From: Pleomorphomonas sp.
GTDB lineage: Bacteria; Pseudomonadota; Alphaproteobacteria; Rhizobiales; Pleomorphomonadaceae
Direction of reading: 5' to 3'
Length of the DNA stretch: 64,000 bases
NCBI GenBank assembly: GCA_029976075.1
Contig: JARKNW010000096.1
Coordinates: forward strand, 1 to 64,000
Below, piece after piece: positions 30,327-39,001 of this stretch. Position numbers and translations under genes: made by a program. The notes beneath the pieces are model-generated. The model had not been told where the DNA came from. It did not search any database and saw nothing but the letters and a program-made list of their open reading frames with translations. Every line of letters begins with the position of its first letter. The first letter of the stretch is position 1.

Positions 30327-30860
30327 ATGAGTGATTTTTACGGCAAGTCCCATTCCGATACGGAGACCATTGCCTTCGGTGCGCGTGCGCTCAATTCGGA
30401 ACTGTTCCGCGAGCTGTTCCGCGAGGGCATGGCGCTGGTCGAGGAAACGGCCGGCTATCTCGATGGCGACGGCCGGGTCGAGAGTCGTAACCTTGGTCGG
30501 GCGGCCACGCTGACCTATTCCACCGAGTCGATGCGCCTCACCACCCGACTGATGCAGATCGCCTCCTGGCTCCTCATGCAGCGTGCCGTCAACGAGGGTG
30601 AAATGTCCCCCGAACAGGCTCGCAGCGAGAAGAACAAGGTCCGCCTCGACTTCCAGTCGCCAGTGATGTCCGGCCCGTTGTGGAGTGAACTGCCGGCGGC
30701 GCTCCGCTCGATCATCGAGCGCACCGACCGACTGCATGAGCGCATCGTCCACATGGACAAGGCGATCTATGATGCCGCCGTCGAGCCGGCCGCCAATCTG
30801 GTCGCCCGCGACATCGATCGTCTCGCCAGCGCCTTCGGTGCTCGTCGTCTCGACAACTGA
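30327..30860 (+). CDS. rcdA: Protease adaptor RcdA (DUF1465)
   Basis: In Caulobacter RcdA works with CpdR and PopA to bring the master regulator CtrA to the ClpXP protease. The 177-residue protein matches DUF1465: ETIAFGARALNSELFRELFR, EGMALVEETAGYLDGDGR, then STESMRLTTRLMQIASWLLM and GEMSPEQARSEKNKVRL. The start at 30327 has AGAGG 7 nt upstream. Open frame further upstream overlaps the leader and lacks family similarity. The last 15 residues are disordered-looking in the family. A bidirectional terminator separates it from rpmE. Confidence 0.92.
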   Translation: MSDFYGKSHSDTETIAFGARALNSELFRELFREGMALVEETAGYLDGDGRVESRNLGRAATLTYSTESMRLTTRLMQIASWLLMQRAVNEGEMSPEQARSEKNKVRLDFQSPVMSGPLWSELPAALRSIIERTDRLHERIVHMDKAIYDAAVEPAANLVARDIDRLASAFGARRLDN

Positions 30861-30868
30861 TCCAGTGC

Positions 30869-30900
30869 GGCCCGCTGGCGCGGGGAGACGCCAGCGGGCC
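30869..30900 (+). other. GC-rich stem-loop just after rcdA
   Basis: A 12-bp perfect stem GGCCCGCTGGCG/CGCCAGCGGGCC has an 8-nt loop and starts 9 nt after the rcdA stop. No T-tract follows, so it may protect the 3' end or cooperate with the terminator at 30933. Confidence 0.5.
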
Positions 30901-30932
30901 ACTCCCTCATGCCGTTGTCCCACGGACGAAAC

Positions 30933-30967
30933 AAAAACCCCGGCGAGCTGGACTCGCCGGGGTTTTC
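30933..30967. terminator. Bidirectional terminator between rcdA and rpmE
   Basis: The stem AAAACCCCGGCGAG/CTCGCCGGGGTTTT with a 5-nt loop has A-rich and T-rich ends on both strands. Confidence 0.88.
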
Positions 30968-30989
30968 ATATCTGTCCTGTCGCCAAACC

Positions 30990-31217
30990 TTACTTGGTGG
31001 CGAACAGACCACCGAACTTCGAGTTGAAGCGCGACAGACGGCCGCCGCGGTCCATCAGCTGCTGCTGGCCGCCGGTCCAGGCCGGATGCACCTTCGGATC
31101 GATGTCGAGGTTCAGCGTCGCATCCTTCGCGCCGTAGCACGAACGGGTGATGAACTCGGTGCCATCGGTCATGACGACCTTGATGTCGTGGTAGTCGGGA
31201 TGAATGCCCTGCTTCAT
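30990..31217 (-). CDS. rpmE: 50S ribosomal protein L31, C-minus type
   Basis: Large-subunit protein. The start at 31217 has AAAGGA 8 nt upstream, giving 75 residues beginning [19 protein letters not shown]. The conserved [30 protein letters not shown] and FNSKFG segments are present. The zinc-binding CxC and CxxC cysteines of the C-plus form are absent (one Cys remains), which is the usual alphaproteobacterial form and needs no zinc. Confidence 0.95.
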   Translation of the reverse strand: MKQGIHPDYHDIKVVMTDGTEFITRSCYGAKDATLNLDIDPKVHPAWTGGQQQLMDRGGRLSRFNSKFGGLFATK

Positions 31218-31319
31218 CTTTTTGGTCCTTTCCGGCGCCACGAGGACGCGATCAGTGACGCCGGCCTTGTCGGGGCGCCCGGTGTGGAGTGTCGGCCACG
31301 CTGCGGCTCATCAGAGGAA

Positions 31320-31352
31320 CGAGCCGCCCCGAGGATATCCTCGGGCGGCTCG
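31320..31352 (-). terminator. Strong inverted repeat downstream of rpoH
   Basis: CGAGCCGCC-CGAGGAT pairs with ATCCTCG-GGCGGCTCG, almost a perfect palindrome. On the minus strand the tail is TTCCTCTG, weak for a Rho-independent site. It lies 128 nt past rpoH and about 100 nt before rpmE. Confidence 0.4.
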
Positions 31353-31479
31353 TCTCCGGTCCACCGCATGGCCCGGTCGGGCGCCTCTATAGCGCAAAGC
31401 CTCGGCGCGGACAAGCGACATCGTGCCGGCCGCGCGGTCCGGCTACCGCGCTTTTCCAGGCTGCGGACCGCGCGTCGCG

Positions 31480-32376
31480 TCAGTCGGCGTCGACCAGGGT
31501 CGGCAGTTGCTCGCGCGCCATGGCCTTCATGGCTTCCTGAACCTTCTCGAAGGCGCGTACCTCGATCTGGCGAACGCGCTCGCGGCTGACGCCGAACTCG
31601 GTCGAAAGATCCTCGAGCGTCATCGGATCCTCGGCGAGGCGACGCGCCTCGAAGATGCGACGTTCACGTTCGTTGAGCACGCCAAGCGCCCGCTTCAGCA
31701 TGGCACGGCGCTGATCGAGCTCCTCGGTCTCGGCCATCACCGTTTCCTGGTTGTCGCGATCGTCGACCAGCCAATCCTGCCATTCGCCGCTCTCGCTGTC
31801 CGAGCGCAGAGGCGAGTTGAGCGAGGCATCGCCCGACAGCCGGCGGTTCATGGAGACGACGTCTTCCTCGGTCACGCCGAGCTTGGTGGCGATCGCCTCG
31901 ACCTGATCGGGCTTGAGGTCGCCGTCGCCGAGCGCCTGAAGCTGGCTCTTGGCCTTGCGAAGGTTGAAGAACAGGCGCTTCTGATTGGCCGTCGTGCCCA
32001 TCTTGACCAGCGACCACGAGCGCAGGATGTACTCCTGGATCGCCGCCTTGATCCACCACATGGCATAGGTCGCAAGACGAAAGCCCTTGTCGGGCTCGAA
32101 GCGCTTGACCGCCTGCATCAGGCCGACGTTGCCCTCGGAAATGACTTCCCCGATCGGCAGGCCATAGCCACGGTATCCCATGGCGATCTTGGCCACGAGA
32201 CGCAGATGCGAGGTGACGAGCTTCTGGGCGGCGTCGCGATCGTCATAGTCCGCGTACCGCTTGGCCAGCATGTACTCTTCCTGCGGCTCAAGCATCGGAA
32301 AGCGGCGAATCTCGTCGAGATAGCGGCTGAGGCCGCCCTCTCCCGCGGCGATCATCGGCAATGTGGTACGGGCCAT
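31480..32376 (-). CDS. rpoH: RNA polymerase sigma-32 factor RpoH
   Basis: Heat-shock sigma factor. The 298-residue protein has region 2 (LVTSHLRLVAKIAMGYRGYG, then DKGFRLATYAMWWIKAAIQEY with the -10 contact residues). The diagnostic RpoH box QKRLFFNLRKAKSQL lies near residue 133. Region 4 HTH is MTLEDLSTEFGVSRERVRQIE. Region 1.1 of RpoD-type factors is absent. Alphaproteobacteria often have more than one rpoH; I cannot tell which paralogue this is. It is preceded on the same strand by rluD, 138 bp away. Confidence 0.96.
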   Translation of the reverse strand: MARTTLPMIAAGEGGLSRYLDEIRRFPMLEPQEEYMLAKRYADYDDRDAAQKLVTSHLRLVAKIAMGYRGYGLPIGEVISEGNVGLMQAVKRFEPDKGFRLATYAMWWIKAAIQEYILRSWSLVKMGTTANQKRLFFNLRKAKSQLQALGDGDLKPDQVEAIATKLGVTEEDVVSMNRRLSGDASLNSPLRSDSESGEWQDWLVDDRDNQETVMAETEELDQRRAMLKRALGVLNERERRIFEARRLAEDPMTLEDLSTEFGVSRERVRQIEVRAFEKVQEAMKAMAREQLPTLVDAD

Positions 32377-32514
32377 CGAGCACCCCCCTTACACGTTCAC
32401 GGGACCGCTCCCGAAACGGACACGGCATCCCCTTCGGCACCTTGCCACGCAAGCGCACCGAAAGCCCAATATAGGAACGATCCCGGCAATTTCATGGGTA
32501 ACCTATGAAAAAGC

Positions 32515-33546
32515 CTAAAGTTCCCGGAACGCCGCCACCAAGTCTGCCATATCCGGCGGCAATCCGCTCTCAAAATGCAGGAGCTCGCCGGTAACGGGAT
32601 GTTCGAAGGCGATGAGGAACGCATGCAGCGCCTGACGCCGGAAGGAACGCACAGCCGACGCGACGGTCTCGGGCAGCCGATTGACCTTGGTGAGGAAATG
32701 CGACCCGTAGACGACATCACCAACCAGGGGATGCCCGGCGGACGTCATGTGAACGCGGATCTGATGGGTCCGCCCCGTCTCGAGATGGCACTCAACCAGC
32801 GAAGCGATGGCACCGCGACCGGACTCGGCCGGAAAGCGCTCCGACACCTCGTAATGGGTAATCGCTTCCTTGCCACCGCCCCCCCGAATGATGGCCATCT
32901 TGGTACGGTCCGACGACGATCGACCGAGGGGCGCTTCGATGGTGCCCCGAAATGGCTCAGGGCTGCCCCACATCAGCGCGAGGTAGCCGCGCTCGAGGGG
33001 GCCGGTGCGACCATGATCGGCGAACTGGGCGGCGAGACCGGCGTGCGCCCGGTCGTTCTTTGCCACAACCATCAGACCGGTGGTGTCCTTGTCGAGCCGA
33101 TGGACGATGCCTGGGCGGCGTACGCCACCGATGCCGGACAGGCTCTCGCCGCAATGGGCGATCAACGCGTTGACCAGCGTTCCCGTCCAGTTGCCGGCCG
33201 CCGGATGCACCACGAGGCCGGCCTGCTTGTCGATGACGATCAGATCATCGTCTTCGTAGACGACGTCGAGCGGAATATCCTCGCCCTGCGGTTCGGCCTC
33301 CTCGGCCGGCGGCACCAGGACGGTGAGCGACAGGCTGCCGATCAGCTTTTTCGCAGCATCGGTGACGACGGCGCCGTCGACGGCCACCGCGCCCACTTCG
33401 ATCAGCGCCTTGAGGCGCGAGCGACTGACGTCCGGGAAAGCCTCTGCCAAGAGCTTGTCGAGGCGCGTCTTGGCCGCCGCTTCCACGGAGGCTGCCCGCA
33501 TCTCATTGCCGTCGTCCTCGAGGCCGATCTCGTCGTCGTCCGCCAT
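32515..33546 (-). CDS. rluD: Ribosomal large subunit pseudouridine synthase RluD
   Basis: Modifies uridines in helix 69 of 23S rRNA. An N-terminal S4 domain (TRLDKLLAEAFPDVSRSRLK) is followed by the RluA-type catalytic domain. The active-site Asp lies in VHRLDKDTTGLMVVAKND. The RTHQIRVHMTSAGHPLVGD block is also present. Two adjacent ATG codons exist; the second (33546) is better spaced from GGGAG. The 343-residue length fits. The family could also be RluC or RluA-like, but the S4 domain and size favour RluD. Convention in alphaproteobacteria places it next to rpoH, as here. Confidence 0.9.
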   Translation of the reverse strand: MADDDEIGLEDDGNEMRAASVEAAAKTRLDKLLAEAFPDVSRSRLKALIEVGAVAVDGAVVTDAAKKLIGSLSLTVLVPPAEEAEPQGEDIPLDVVYEDDDLIVIDKQAGLVVHPAAGNWTGTLVNALIAHCGESLSGIGGVRRPGIVHRLDKDTTGLMVVAKNDRAHAGLAAQFADHGRTGPLERGYLALMWGSPEPFRGTIEAPLGRSSSDRTKMAIIRGGGGKEAITHYEVSERFPAESGRGAIASLVECHLETGRTHQIRVHMTSAGHPLVGDVVYGSHFLTKVNRLPETVASAVRSFRRQALHAFLIAFEHPVTGELLHFESGLPPDMADLVAAFREL

Positions 33547-33705
33547 CATCGCTCCCGCGCTTCCGCCGAAGGTTCCCGGTCTTGCCGTGCGGTCCCTTGT
33601 CGCCGCGGGAACCCAACAAAGCCGCTAAGCCAGGCAGCGCGTCGACAAAACGCGCCGAATTGGTTATGCCGCCTATCGCAGAAATCCGCACTGAAGGAAA
33701 GCATC

Positions 33706-34059
33706 ATGGCAGGGCCGACCGACGAAGACCGCGAGGCGCCGCTCGATCCGGCCATCGCCCGTGTGCAAGCCCGCCTCAGGACCATGATGCTGATCGCCGG
33801 CGGCACCCTCGGCATCGGCCTGCTCGCCGTGTTTGTCGCCATCGCCTTCCGCGTTGCAAAGAGCGGCAGCGACACACCACCGGCCGGCACCCCCTTCCAG
33901 ACCCTGGTCGAGGTCGTGACGCCGGGCACCATCGTCAGCACCGACGTCGCGCCTGATCGCCTGTCGCTGACCATCGACGGCCCCGAGGGCAAGGTGATCG
34001 AGATCCATCACCTGCCTTCCGGCAAGCTGATCGGCCGAGCCGTGCTCCTGGCGAAGTAG
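33706..34059 (+). CDS. Small single-pass membrane protein (DUF6476-like)
   Basis: A 117-residue protein of unknown function. GAAGGAAAG lies 7 nt before the ATG. The N-terminal cytoplasmic part (MAGPTDEDREAPLDPAIARV) leads to one membrane helix (residues about 28-50, MMLIAGGTLGIGLLAVFVAI). The small extracytoplasmic domain follows (VVTPGTIVSTDVAPDRLSLT, EGKVIEIHHLPSGKLIGR). Size, topology and position opposite rluD match the alphaproteobacterial DUF6476 family, from memory and not certain. Confidence 0.75.
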   Translation: MAGPTDEDREAPLDPAIARVQARLRTMMLIAGGTLGIGLLAVFVAIAFRVAKSGSDTPPAGTPFQTLVEVVTPGTIVSTDVAPDRLSLTIDGPEGKVIEIHHLPSGKLIGRAVLLAK

Positions 34060-34070
34060 GCTTGACGCCG

Positions 34071-34150
34071 CAAGGCACGAGCCCCATTTCCCAAGCGAGG
34101 CCACGTCCTCCCCGCCTTTGGGCGAGTTCAAGTCCGGGACGGCCCGGCCC
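34071..34150 (+). promoter_or_regulatory. Candidate guanidine-II (mini-ykkC) riboswitch upstream of sugE
   Basis: The class is two small hairpins, each with an ACGR loop, before guanidinium exporters. Here CCGGG-ACGG-CCCGG (34134-34147) is a textbook second hairpin, ending 13 nt before the AAAGGAGG ribosome site of sugE. A first hairpin GGC-ACGA-GCC (34074-34083) has only 3 bp, and the 50-nt spacing is longer than usual. The gene context fits exactly. Low stem length of the first hairpin is the main doubt. Confidence 0.5.
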
Positions 34151-34169
34151 GACCGAAAGGAGGGCCGCC

Positions 34170-34490
34170 ATGGCCTGGATCTATCTGCTGATTGCCGGAC
34201 TGCTGGAGGTCGTGTGGGCCTATGGCATGAAACTGTCAGCCGGCTTCACCCAGATCGGCGCCAGCATCGTCACCATCGTCGCCATGCTCATGAGCTTCGG
34301 CCTGCTCGCCGTTGCCATGAAATCCCTGCCGCTCGGTACCGCCTACACGGTCTGGACAGGCATCGGCGCCGTCGGCAGCTTTGCGTTGGGCGTCGCCGTC
34401 CTCGGCGAATCGATGAGCACGACGCGGCTTCTGGCAGCCGCGCTGATCCTGAGCGGTCTTATCCTGATGAAAATGTCGAGCGACGTCTGA
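34170..34490 (+). CDS. sugE: SMR-family guanidinium exporter Gdx/SugE
   Basis: Small multidrug resistance protein of the Gdx (SugE) branch, which exports guanidinium in exchange for protons. The 106-residue protein has four membrane helices. The essential Glu13 is in LLIAGLLEVVWAYGMKLSAG, and LGTAYTVWTGIGAVGSFALG is the family signature around helix 3. The strong AAAGGAGG site is 6 nt before the ATG. A candidate guanidine-II riboswitch precedes it, which supports Gdx over the multidrug EmrE branch. Confidence 0.93.
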   Translation: MAWIYLLIAGLLEVVWAYGMKLSAGFTQIGASIVTIVAMLMSFGLLAVAMKSLPLGTAYTVWTGIGAVGSFALGVAVLGESMSTTRLLAAALILSGLILMKMSSDV

Positions 34491-34495
34491 AAGAA

Positions 34496-34528
34496 GCCCG
34501 GCGCCACCAGTCCACGGTGGCACCGGGC
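34496..34528. terminator. Hairpin between convergent sugE and the gene at 34536
   Basis: GCCCGG-GCCACC pairs with GGTGGC-CCGGGC with single-base bulges and a loop of about 7 nt. It lies 5 nt after the sugE stop. There is no long T-tract, so it is probably a bidirectional but imperfect terminator. Confidence 0.55.
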
Positions 34529-34535
34529 CGAAATG

Positions 34536-36386
34536 TCACTGCCCCCAGGCGGCGAAAGCGTCGGCGAATGCCTTCTCGCCGGGCGCGCCCTTCTCGAAAG
34601 TCAGGATGGCACGGCGACGACTGCCATAGCGGATCGGAATGTCGATCCAGGGGCGATCCTTGAGCAGCTGGATATTGCGCGCCACGTCCGGTTCGAGACC
34701 GGAGAGGGCCAGCCAGAACAAGCTATCTGACACCTTGGCGACGGCACCGGTGATCGTGTCGCCGCGCGCCTCCTCGGTCTGCTTGGCAATCATGCCTGGC
34801 GCCGCGTCGATGAACTTGCCGGGGAATGACGGCGGGACATCGAAGGAGAACTCCACGATGTGGCTGGCCGGCAGCGCCTGATCGTCGTTCTTGTGGATCG
34901 ACAGGCGCATCTTGAGACCCAGTTCGGGAATCTCGATGTCGCCCCGGATTTGCGGCACCGGCTTGTCGCCGGGCAGCGCCGGCTCGTTGACGAATGCCCA
35001 GACCACCCTGCCTTCGAGCTTGGTGCCCGGAGCACCGGGAATCGGCTCCTCGTAGAGAATGGCCTTTTGGGCAACGCCAATCGTCTGGCCGGCTTGCGCT
35101 TGTGCGGTTGCGGCAGGCGGGGGCGCCATGGCTGCGGGGGCCGCCATGACCGGCGCGGCATCGGCAGGCGCAGGCGACTGCGTCGGCGTGGCCGGAGCGT
35201 TGGAGGCTACGGCGCCGGGGGCGGGTGGCAGATCGGGATCGACGGCGGCAGGAGCCGGCACGGCTTCCGTCTGGACCGCCTTGGCGTCGGGCGCCACGGG
35301 CGCGGCCGGTGTCTCGCCCTCGGTCGGCAAGCGATCCAGAATCTTTGGCGCAAGGCCATCGTCGCCCGTCGTCGCCGCGTTGTTCTCGGCCTGCTGTTGG
35401 CCGGCGAACAGCCCCGACAAGCTGTCGCGATAGGCATAGACGGCACTGCCGAGCGCAATCACCACGATCGCGGCAAGGCCAATGAGCAGCAAGCGAACAC
35501 GCCGGCCCGTATTTGCCTGATCTTCCGGCCAGGGCAGAGTCGCGGTTTCGCGCTGGGCCTGCAGCCGCTCCGGCTCGAACTTATCGGCGGCCCCAAGCGC
35601 AACGGCTTCCGAGCGCGAGCTGGTCGAGCGGGATTGGCCGAGATCCGGTTCGACCCTCCCCGCGTTGACGGGCTCGTCGGTCTCCTCGACCTCGGTCATG
35701 GCATGGCGCGCGGCGCGCACTGCGGTAGACGACGCTTCGCCGAGCGAATCAGCCTGCTTCAGGGTGCGCGATAGCGCGCTGACGCCGACGCCGATGCGCG
35801 GCTCGCCATGCTCGTCGGGCAAACGGGCCGTCGGCAGGCGGGGGCGCTCGGTCGGCAGGCTCGTCGGCGGCCGGGGCGCATCTCGATCGGAAGGCTCGAC
35901 GCGAACCTGCGGCTCAGCGCGAACGTGCGGCTCGACGCGCGCCGAGGAACTGCGCGGCGACAGAGGCTCAATGTGCCGGAACGGATTCTCGGACGCCGGG
36001 GCCAGCCCACCCTTTCGCACCTGAGCTTGCGGCTCTTCGCGTCGCGGCTCCGGGCGGGGTTCGGGACGGGGCTCGGGTTCGACGCGGGGCGCGGGTTCCT
36101 CCGGGGGCGGCGGCGCCTTGACCACCGGTGGAGCTGCCGAAGGCTGCGGCGCAGCGGCCGCCGCGTCTTCGGCGACACCAGCCACCTCCGCTTCGACCCG
36201 ACGAATGCAATCCTCAAGCGCCACGCGCTGGTCGGCAATCTCGGTCGGCGATAGTGGTGGGTTATACGAGCTGAGCTGGCGGAGCAGCGCGACCCGAGCC
36301 TTCTCGTAGACGGCGCGCCGCGCCTCGCCCGACCCGGACGGCAGCGAGGAAATGGCACGCTTCAGTACGGGATAGTAGTCGGCCAT
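34536..36386 (-). CDS. Large single-pass membrane protein, unrecognised, Pro/Arg-rich
   Basis: I do not recognise a named family. The start at 36386 has GAGAGA about 8 nt upstream, giving 616 residues. A conserved-looking N-terminal module (YYPVLKRAISSLPSGSGEAR, then RRAVYEKARVALLRQLSSYN and an IADQRVALEDCIRRVEAE helix) covers about 1-65. Then comes a Pro/Arg/Glu-rich linker, a single membrane helix (about 302-324, VRLLLIGLAAIVVIALGSAV), an Ala/Pro-rich periplasmic linker, and a folded C-terminal domain of about 180 residues (GQTIGVAQKAILYEEPIPGA to the end). The topology resembles a cytoplasm-to-periplasm connector. It lies downstream of purA on the same strand. Confidence 0.75.
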   Translation of the reverse strand: MADYYPVLKRAISSLPSGSGEARRAVYEKARVALLRQLSSYNPPLSPTEIADQRVALEDCIRRVEAEVAGVAEDAAAAAPQPSAAPPVVKAPPPPEEPAPRVEPEPRPEPRPEPRREEPQAQVRKGGLAPASENPFRHIEPLSPRSSSARVEPHVRAEPQVRVEPSDRDAPRPPTSLPTERPRLPTARLPDEHGEPRIGVGVSALSRTLKQADSLGEASSTAVRAARHAMTEVEETDEPVNAGRVEPDLGQSRSTSSRSEAVALGAADKFEPERLQAQRETATLPWPEDQANTGRRVRLLLIGLAAIVVIALGSAVYAYRDSLSGLFAGQQQAENNAATTGDDGLAPKILDRLPTEGETPAAPVAPDAKAVQTEAVPAPAAVDPDLPPAPGAVASNAPATPTQSPAPADAAPVMAAPAAMAPPPAATAQAQAGQTIGVAQKAILYEEPIPGAPGTKLEGRVVWAFVNEPALPGDKPVPQIRGDIEIPELGLKMRLSIHKNDDQALPASHIVEFSFDVPPSFPGKFIDAAPGMIAKQTEEARGDTITGAVAKVSDSLFWLALSGLEPDVARNIQLLKDRPWIDIPIRYGSRRRAILTFEKGAPGEKAFADAFAAWGQ

Positions 36387-36444
36387 GTACCGCATCTCTC
36401 GGCTTGGCGCCCCGCCTGACGGCGGAACGCTGTTTCGATAGGAC

Positions 36445-36482
36445 CCCGGCGGCGAGCCTTGCTATGGCGGCCGGGCTTTTTT
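36445..36482 (+). terminator. Plus-oriented terminator-like hairpin between two minus-strand genes
   Basis: CCCGGC (36445-36450) pairs with GCCGGG (36470-36475), followed by CTTTTTTG on the plus strand. No plus-strand gene ends here. It could end an antisense or small RNA, or be fortuitous. Confidence 0.45.
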
Positions 36483-36516
36483 GCGGCATGAAGGCCGGCA
36501 AAACGTGGTGAATCAC

Positions 36517-37812
36517 TTAATCCTGAAACGGATCACGCACAAGAATCGTGTCAAGCCGATCAGGACTGGTCGACAACATAGCCACGGGCGCGCCGATCAA
36601 TTCCTCGATATGACGCACATACTTGATGGCCTGTGCAGGAAGTTCGGCCCAGGACCGCGCCCCGGCCGTCGATTCCTTCCAGCCTTCCATCGTCTCGTAG
36701 ATTGGCTTGACCCGTGCCTGCTCTTCCTGATTGGCAGGCAGATAATCAAGGGTACGGCCGTCGATCTCGTAGCCGATGCATACCTTGATCTCGTCAAGAC
36801 CATCGAGCACATCGAGCTTGGTCAGCGCGATGCCGTTGATGCCGGAAGCGACCACTGTCTGCCGCACCAGAACCGCATCGAACCAACCGCAACGGCGCTT
36901 GCGGCCGGTCACGGTGCCGAACTCGCGGCCACGCTGGCCGAGAAAATCACCAACCTCGTCGAACAGCTCGGTCGGGAACGGCCCGGAGCCGACGCGCGTG
37001 GTGTAGGCCTTGGTGATTCCCAGAACATAGTCGAGTGCACCCGGCCCCATGCCCGAACCGGCAGCCGCCTGACCGGCCATGGTGTTGGAACCGGTGACGA
37101 AGGGATAGGTTCCGTGGTCGTTGTCGAGCAGCGCGCCCTGGGCACCTTCGAACAGGATGCGGGAGCCAGCCTTGCGCTTCTCGTCGAGCAGCCGCCAGGT
37201 GACGTCCATATAGGGCAGGATGAAATCGGCAACCGCCATCAACTCGTCGCGGATGGTCTCGGGTGCAATTTCCGGCTGGCCAAGGCCACGGCGAAGCGGA
37301 TTGTGGTGGGCGAGCAGCCGCTCGATGCGGTTGTTCAGCGTCTCGGGATGGGCGAGATCGACGAGACGGATGGCTCTGCGGCCGACCTTGTCCTCGTAGG
37401 CGGGGCCGATGCCGCGCTTGGTGGTGCCGATGCGGGTGGTCGGCGAGGCGGCGTTCTCGCGCAGCTCGTCCAGCTCCTGATGAATGGAGAGAATGAGCGT
37501 GGCATTTTCGGCGATGCGCAGATTGTCGGGGCTGATCTTGACACCCTGCTCGCGGATGCGTGTCACTTCATTGACGAAGGCGCGCGGATCGACGACGACG
37601 CCGTTGCCGATGATGGAGAGCTTGCCCGGGCGGGCGACACCGGAGGGCAGCAGCGACAGCTTGTAGGAAACACCGTCGATCACCAGCGTGTGGCCGGCAT
37701 TATGACCGCCCTGGAAACGGACGACCACATCGGCCCGCTCGGACAGCCAGTCGACGATTTTGCCCTTGCCTTCGTCTCCCCACTGGGAGCCGACCACCAC
37801 TACGTTCGCCAT
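36517..37812 (-). CDS. purA: Adenylosuccinate synthetase
   Basis: Joins IMP and aspartate using GTP, the first step to AMP. The N-terminal [14 protein letters not shown] has the catalytic Asp13. Other signatures are [41 protein letters not shown] and [10 protein letters not shown]. The 431-residue length is standard. The start is an ATG at 37812. It is separated from the divergent EamA gene by about 256 bp. Confidence 0.97.
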   Translation of the reverse strand: MANVVVVGSQWGDEGKGKIVDWLSERADVVVRFQGGHNAGHTLVIDGVSYKLSLLPSGVARPGKLSIIGNGVVVDPRAFVNEVTRIREQGVKISPDNLRIAENATLILSIHQELDELRENAASPTTRIGTTKRGIGPAYEDKVGRRAIRLVDLAHPETLNNRIERLLAHHNPLRRGLGQPEIAPETIRDELMAVADFILPYMDVTWRLLDEKRKAGSRILFEGAQGALLDNDHGTYPFVTGSNTMAGQAAAGSGMGPGALDYVLGITKAYTTRVGSGPFPTELFDEVGDFLGQRGREFGTVTGRKRRCGWFDAVLVRQTVVASGINGIALTKLDVLDGLDEIKVCIGYEIDGRTLDYLPANQEEQARVKPIYETMEGWKESTAGARSWAELPAQAIKYVRHIEELIGAPVAMLSTSPDRLDTILVRDPFQD

Positions 37813-38068
37813 TGAAAAAGGTCCCGTCGTTCAAGTGTCAGACCTTTCCGCGCCACGGCGCCACCGGCAGCACGCACACGGAAAGCCCCGATGCCTTGGG
37901 CACCGGGGCTTGACCGACTATAACGACCCCTGCCTCCCAATGAAAGCCGCGATGTCGGAAAACTGCCATTTATCCGGAACCCAGCGTACCGGATTACCCG
38001 AAAGAGGCGTGCGAGGGACAACCGGACCCAGTAGGAAGAACCGACTCAAGATCGACGAGAGGTGTTTT

Positions 38069-38989
38069 GTGACCGATGAAAGCTTCTGGTCGCGTCTCTA
38101 CAGCCGACCCTATCTCCTTCTGATATTGTCGCCGTTGTTCTGGGCCGGCAACGCCGTGGCAAGCCGCCTTGCCGTCGGCGAGGTGTCGCCCATGGCGCTG
38201 ACCACCTTTCGCTGGTCGGGCGTGCTGTTGCTGCTCGTCCTGTTCGCCCGCAAACCCGTCATGGCCGACTGGGCCGTGATGAAAAACCGCCTACCCTACA
38301 TGCTGGCCATGGGCGCGCTCGGCTTCACATTCTTCAATGCCTTCTTCTACATCGCCGCCCACTTCACCTCGGCCGTCAATATCGGCATCATCCAGGGCGC
38401 CTTGCCCGGCCTCGTCTTTGTCTTCGCCTACCTGATCGCCGGCACCCGGGCCGGCTCCGGCCAACTGGCAGGCATGGCGACGACGCTGGTCGGCGTCGGT
38501 GTCATCGCCGTCAAGGGTGACATCCGTACCCTCGCCGCGCTTGATTTCAACGTCGGCGACCTGATGATGCTCGGCGCTTGCGTCGTTTACGCGCTTTACA
38601 CGGTGCTGCTGCCGCGCCGACCGAAAATTGCCGGCCTGTCGTTCTTCGCGGGGCTGTCGGTGGCCGCCTTCCTGACCTCCCTGCCCTTCCTCGGCGCCGA
38701 GATCGCCATGGGACAATATGTGGCCCCGACACCCTTCGGCTGGCTGGTGGTCGCCTACTGTGCGGTGTTTCCGTCGGTGATCTCGCAGATATTTTTCGTG
38801 CGCGGCGTCGAGCTAGTCGGGCCGGGCCGGGCGGGCGTGTTCATCAACCTCATCCCGGTCTTCGCTTCGATCCTTGCCGTGCTGGTACTGGGGGAACGCT
38901 TCCAAACCTACCATGCCCTGGCACTGGCCCTGGTGCTCGGCGGCATCTTCTGGGCAGAATCGAGCAAGCGCCGGGAGAGCGCCGTCTGA
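38069..38989 (+). CDS. DMT superfamily EamA transporter
   Basis: Ten-helix inner-membrane transporter with two EamA repeats; substrate unknown. The start is GTG at 38069, with GAGAGG 7 nt upstream, and the first helix begins at once (PYLLLILSPLFWAGNAVASR). An ATG further upstream in frame would add non-hydrophobic sequence. Helix-loop hallmarks include NAFFYIAAHFTSAVNIGIIQ and GPGRAGVFINLIPVFASILA. The 306-residue length is normal. It ends 12 bp from the convergent porin-like gene. Confidence 0.88.
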   Translation: MTDESFWSRLYSRPYLLLILSPLFWAGNAVASRLAVGEVSPMALTTFRWSGVLLLLVLFARKPVMADWAVMKNRLPYMLAMGALGFTFFNAFFYIAAHFTSAVNIGIIQGALPGLVFVFAYLIAGTRAGSGQLAGMATTLVGVGVIAVKGDIRTLAALDFNVGDLMMLGACVVYALYTVLLPRRPKIAGLSFFAGLSVAAFLTSLPFLGAEIAMGQYVAPTPFGWLVVAYCAVFPSVISQIFFVRGVELVGPGRAGVFINLIPVFASILAVLVLGERFQTYHALALALVLGGIFWAESSKRRESAV

Positions 38990-39001
38990 ACGACGCCGGA
39001 T

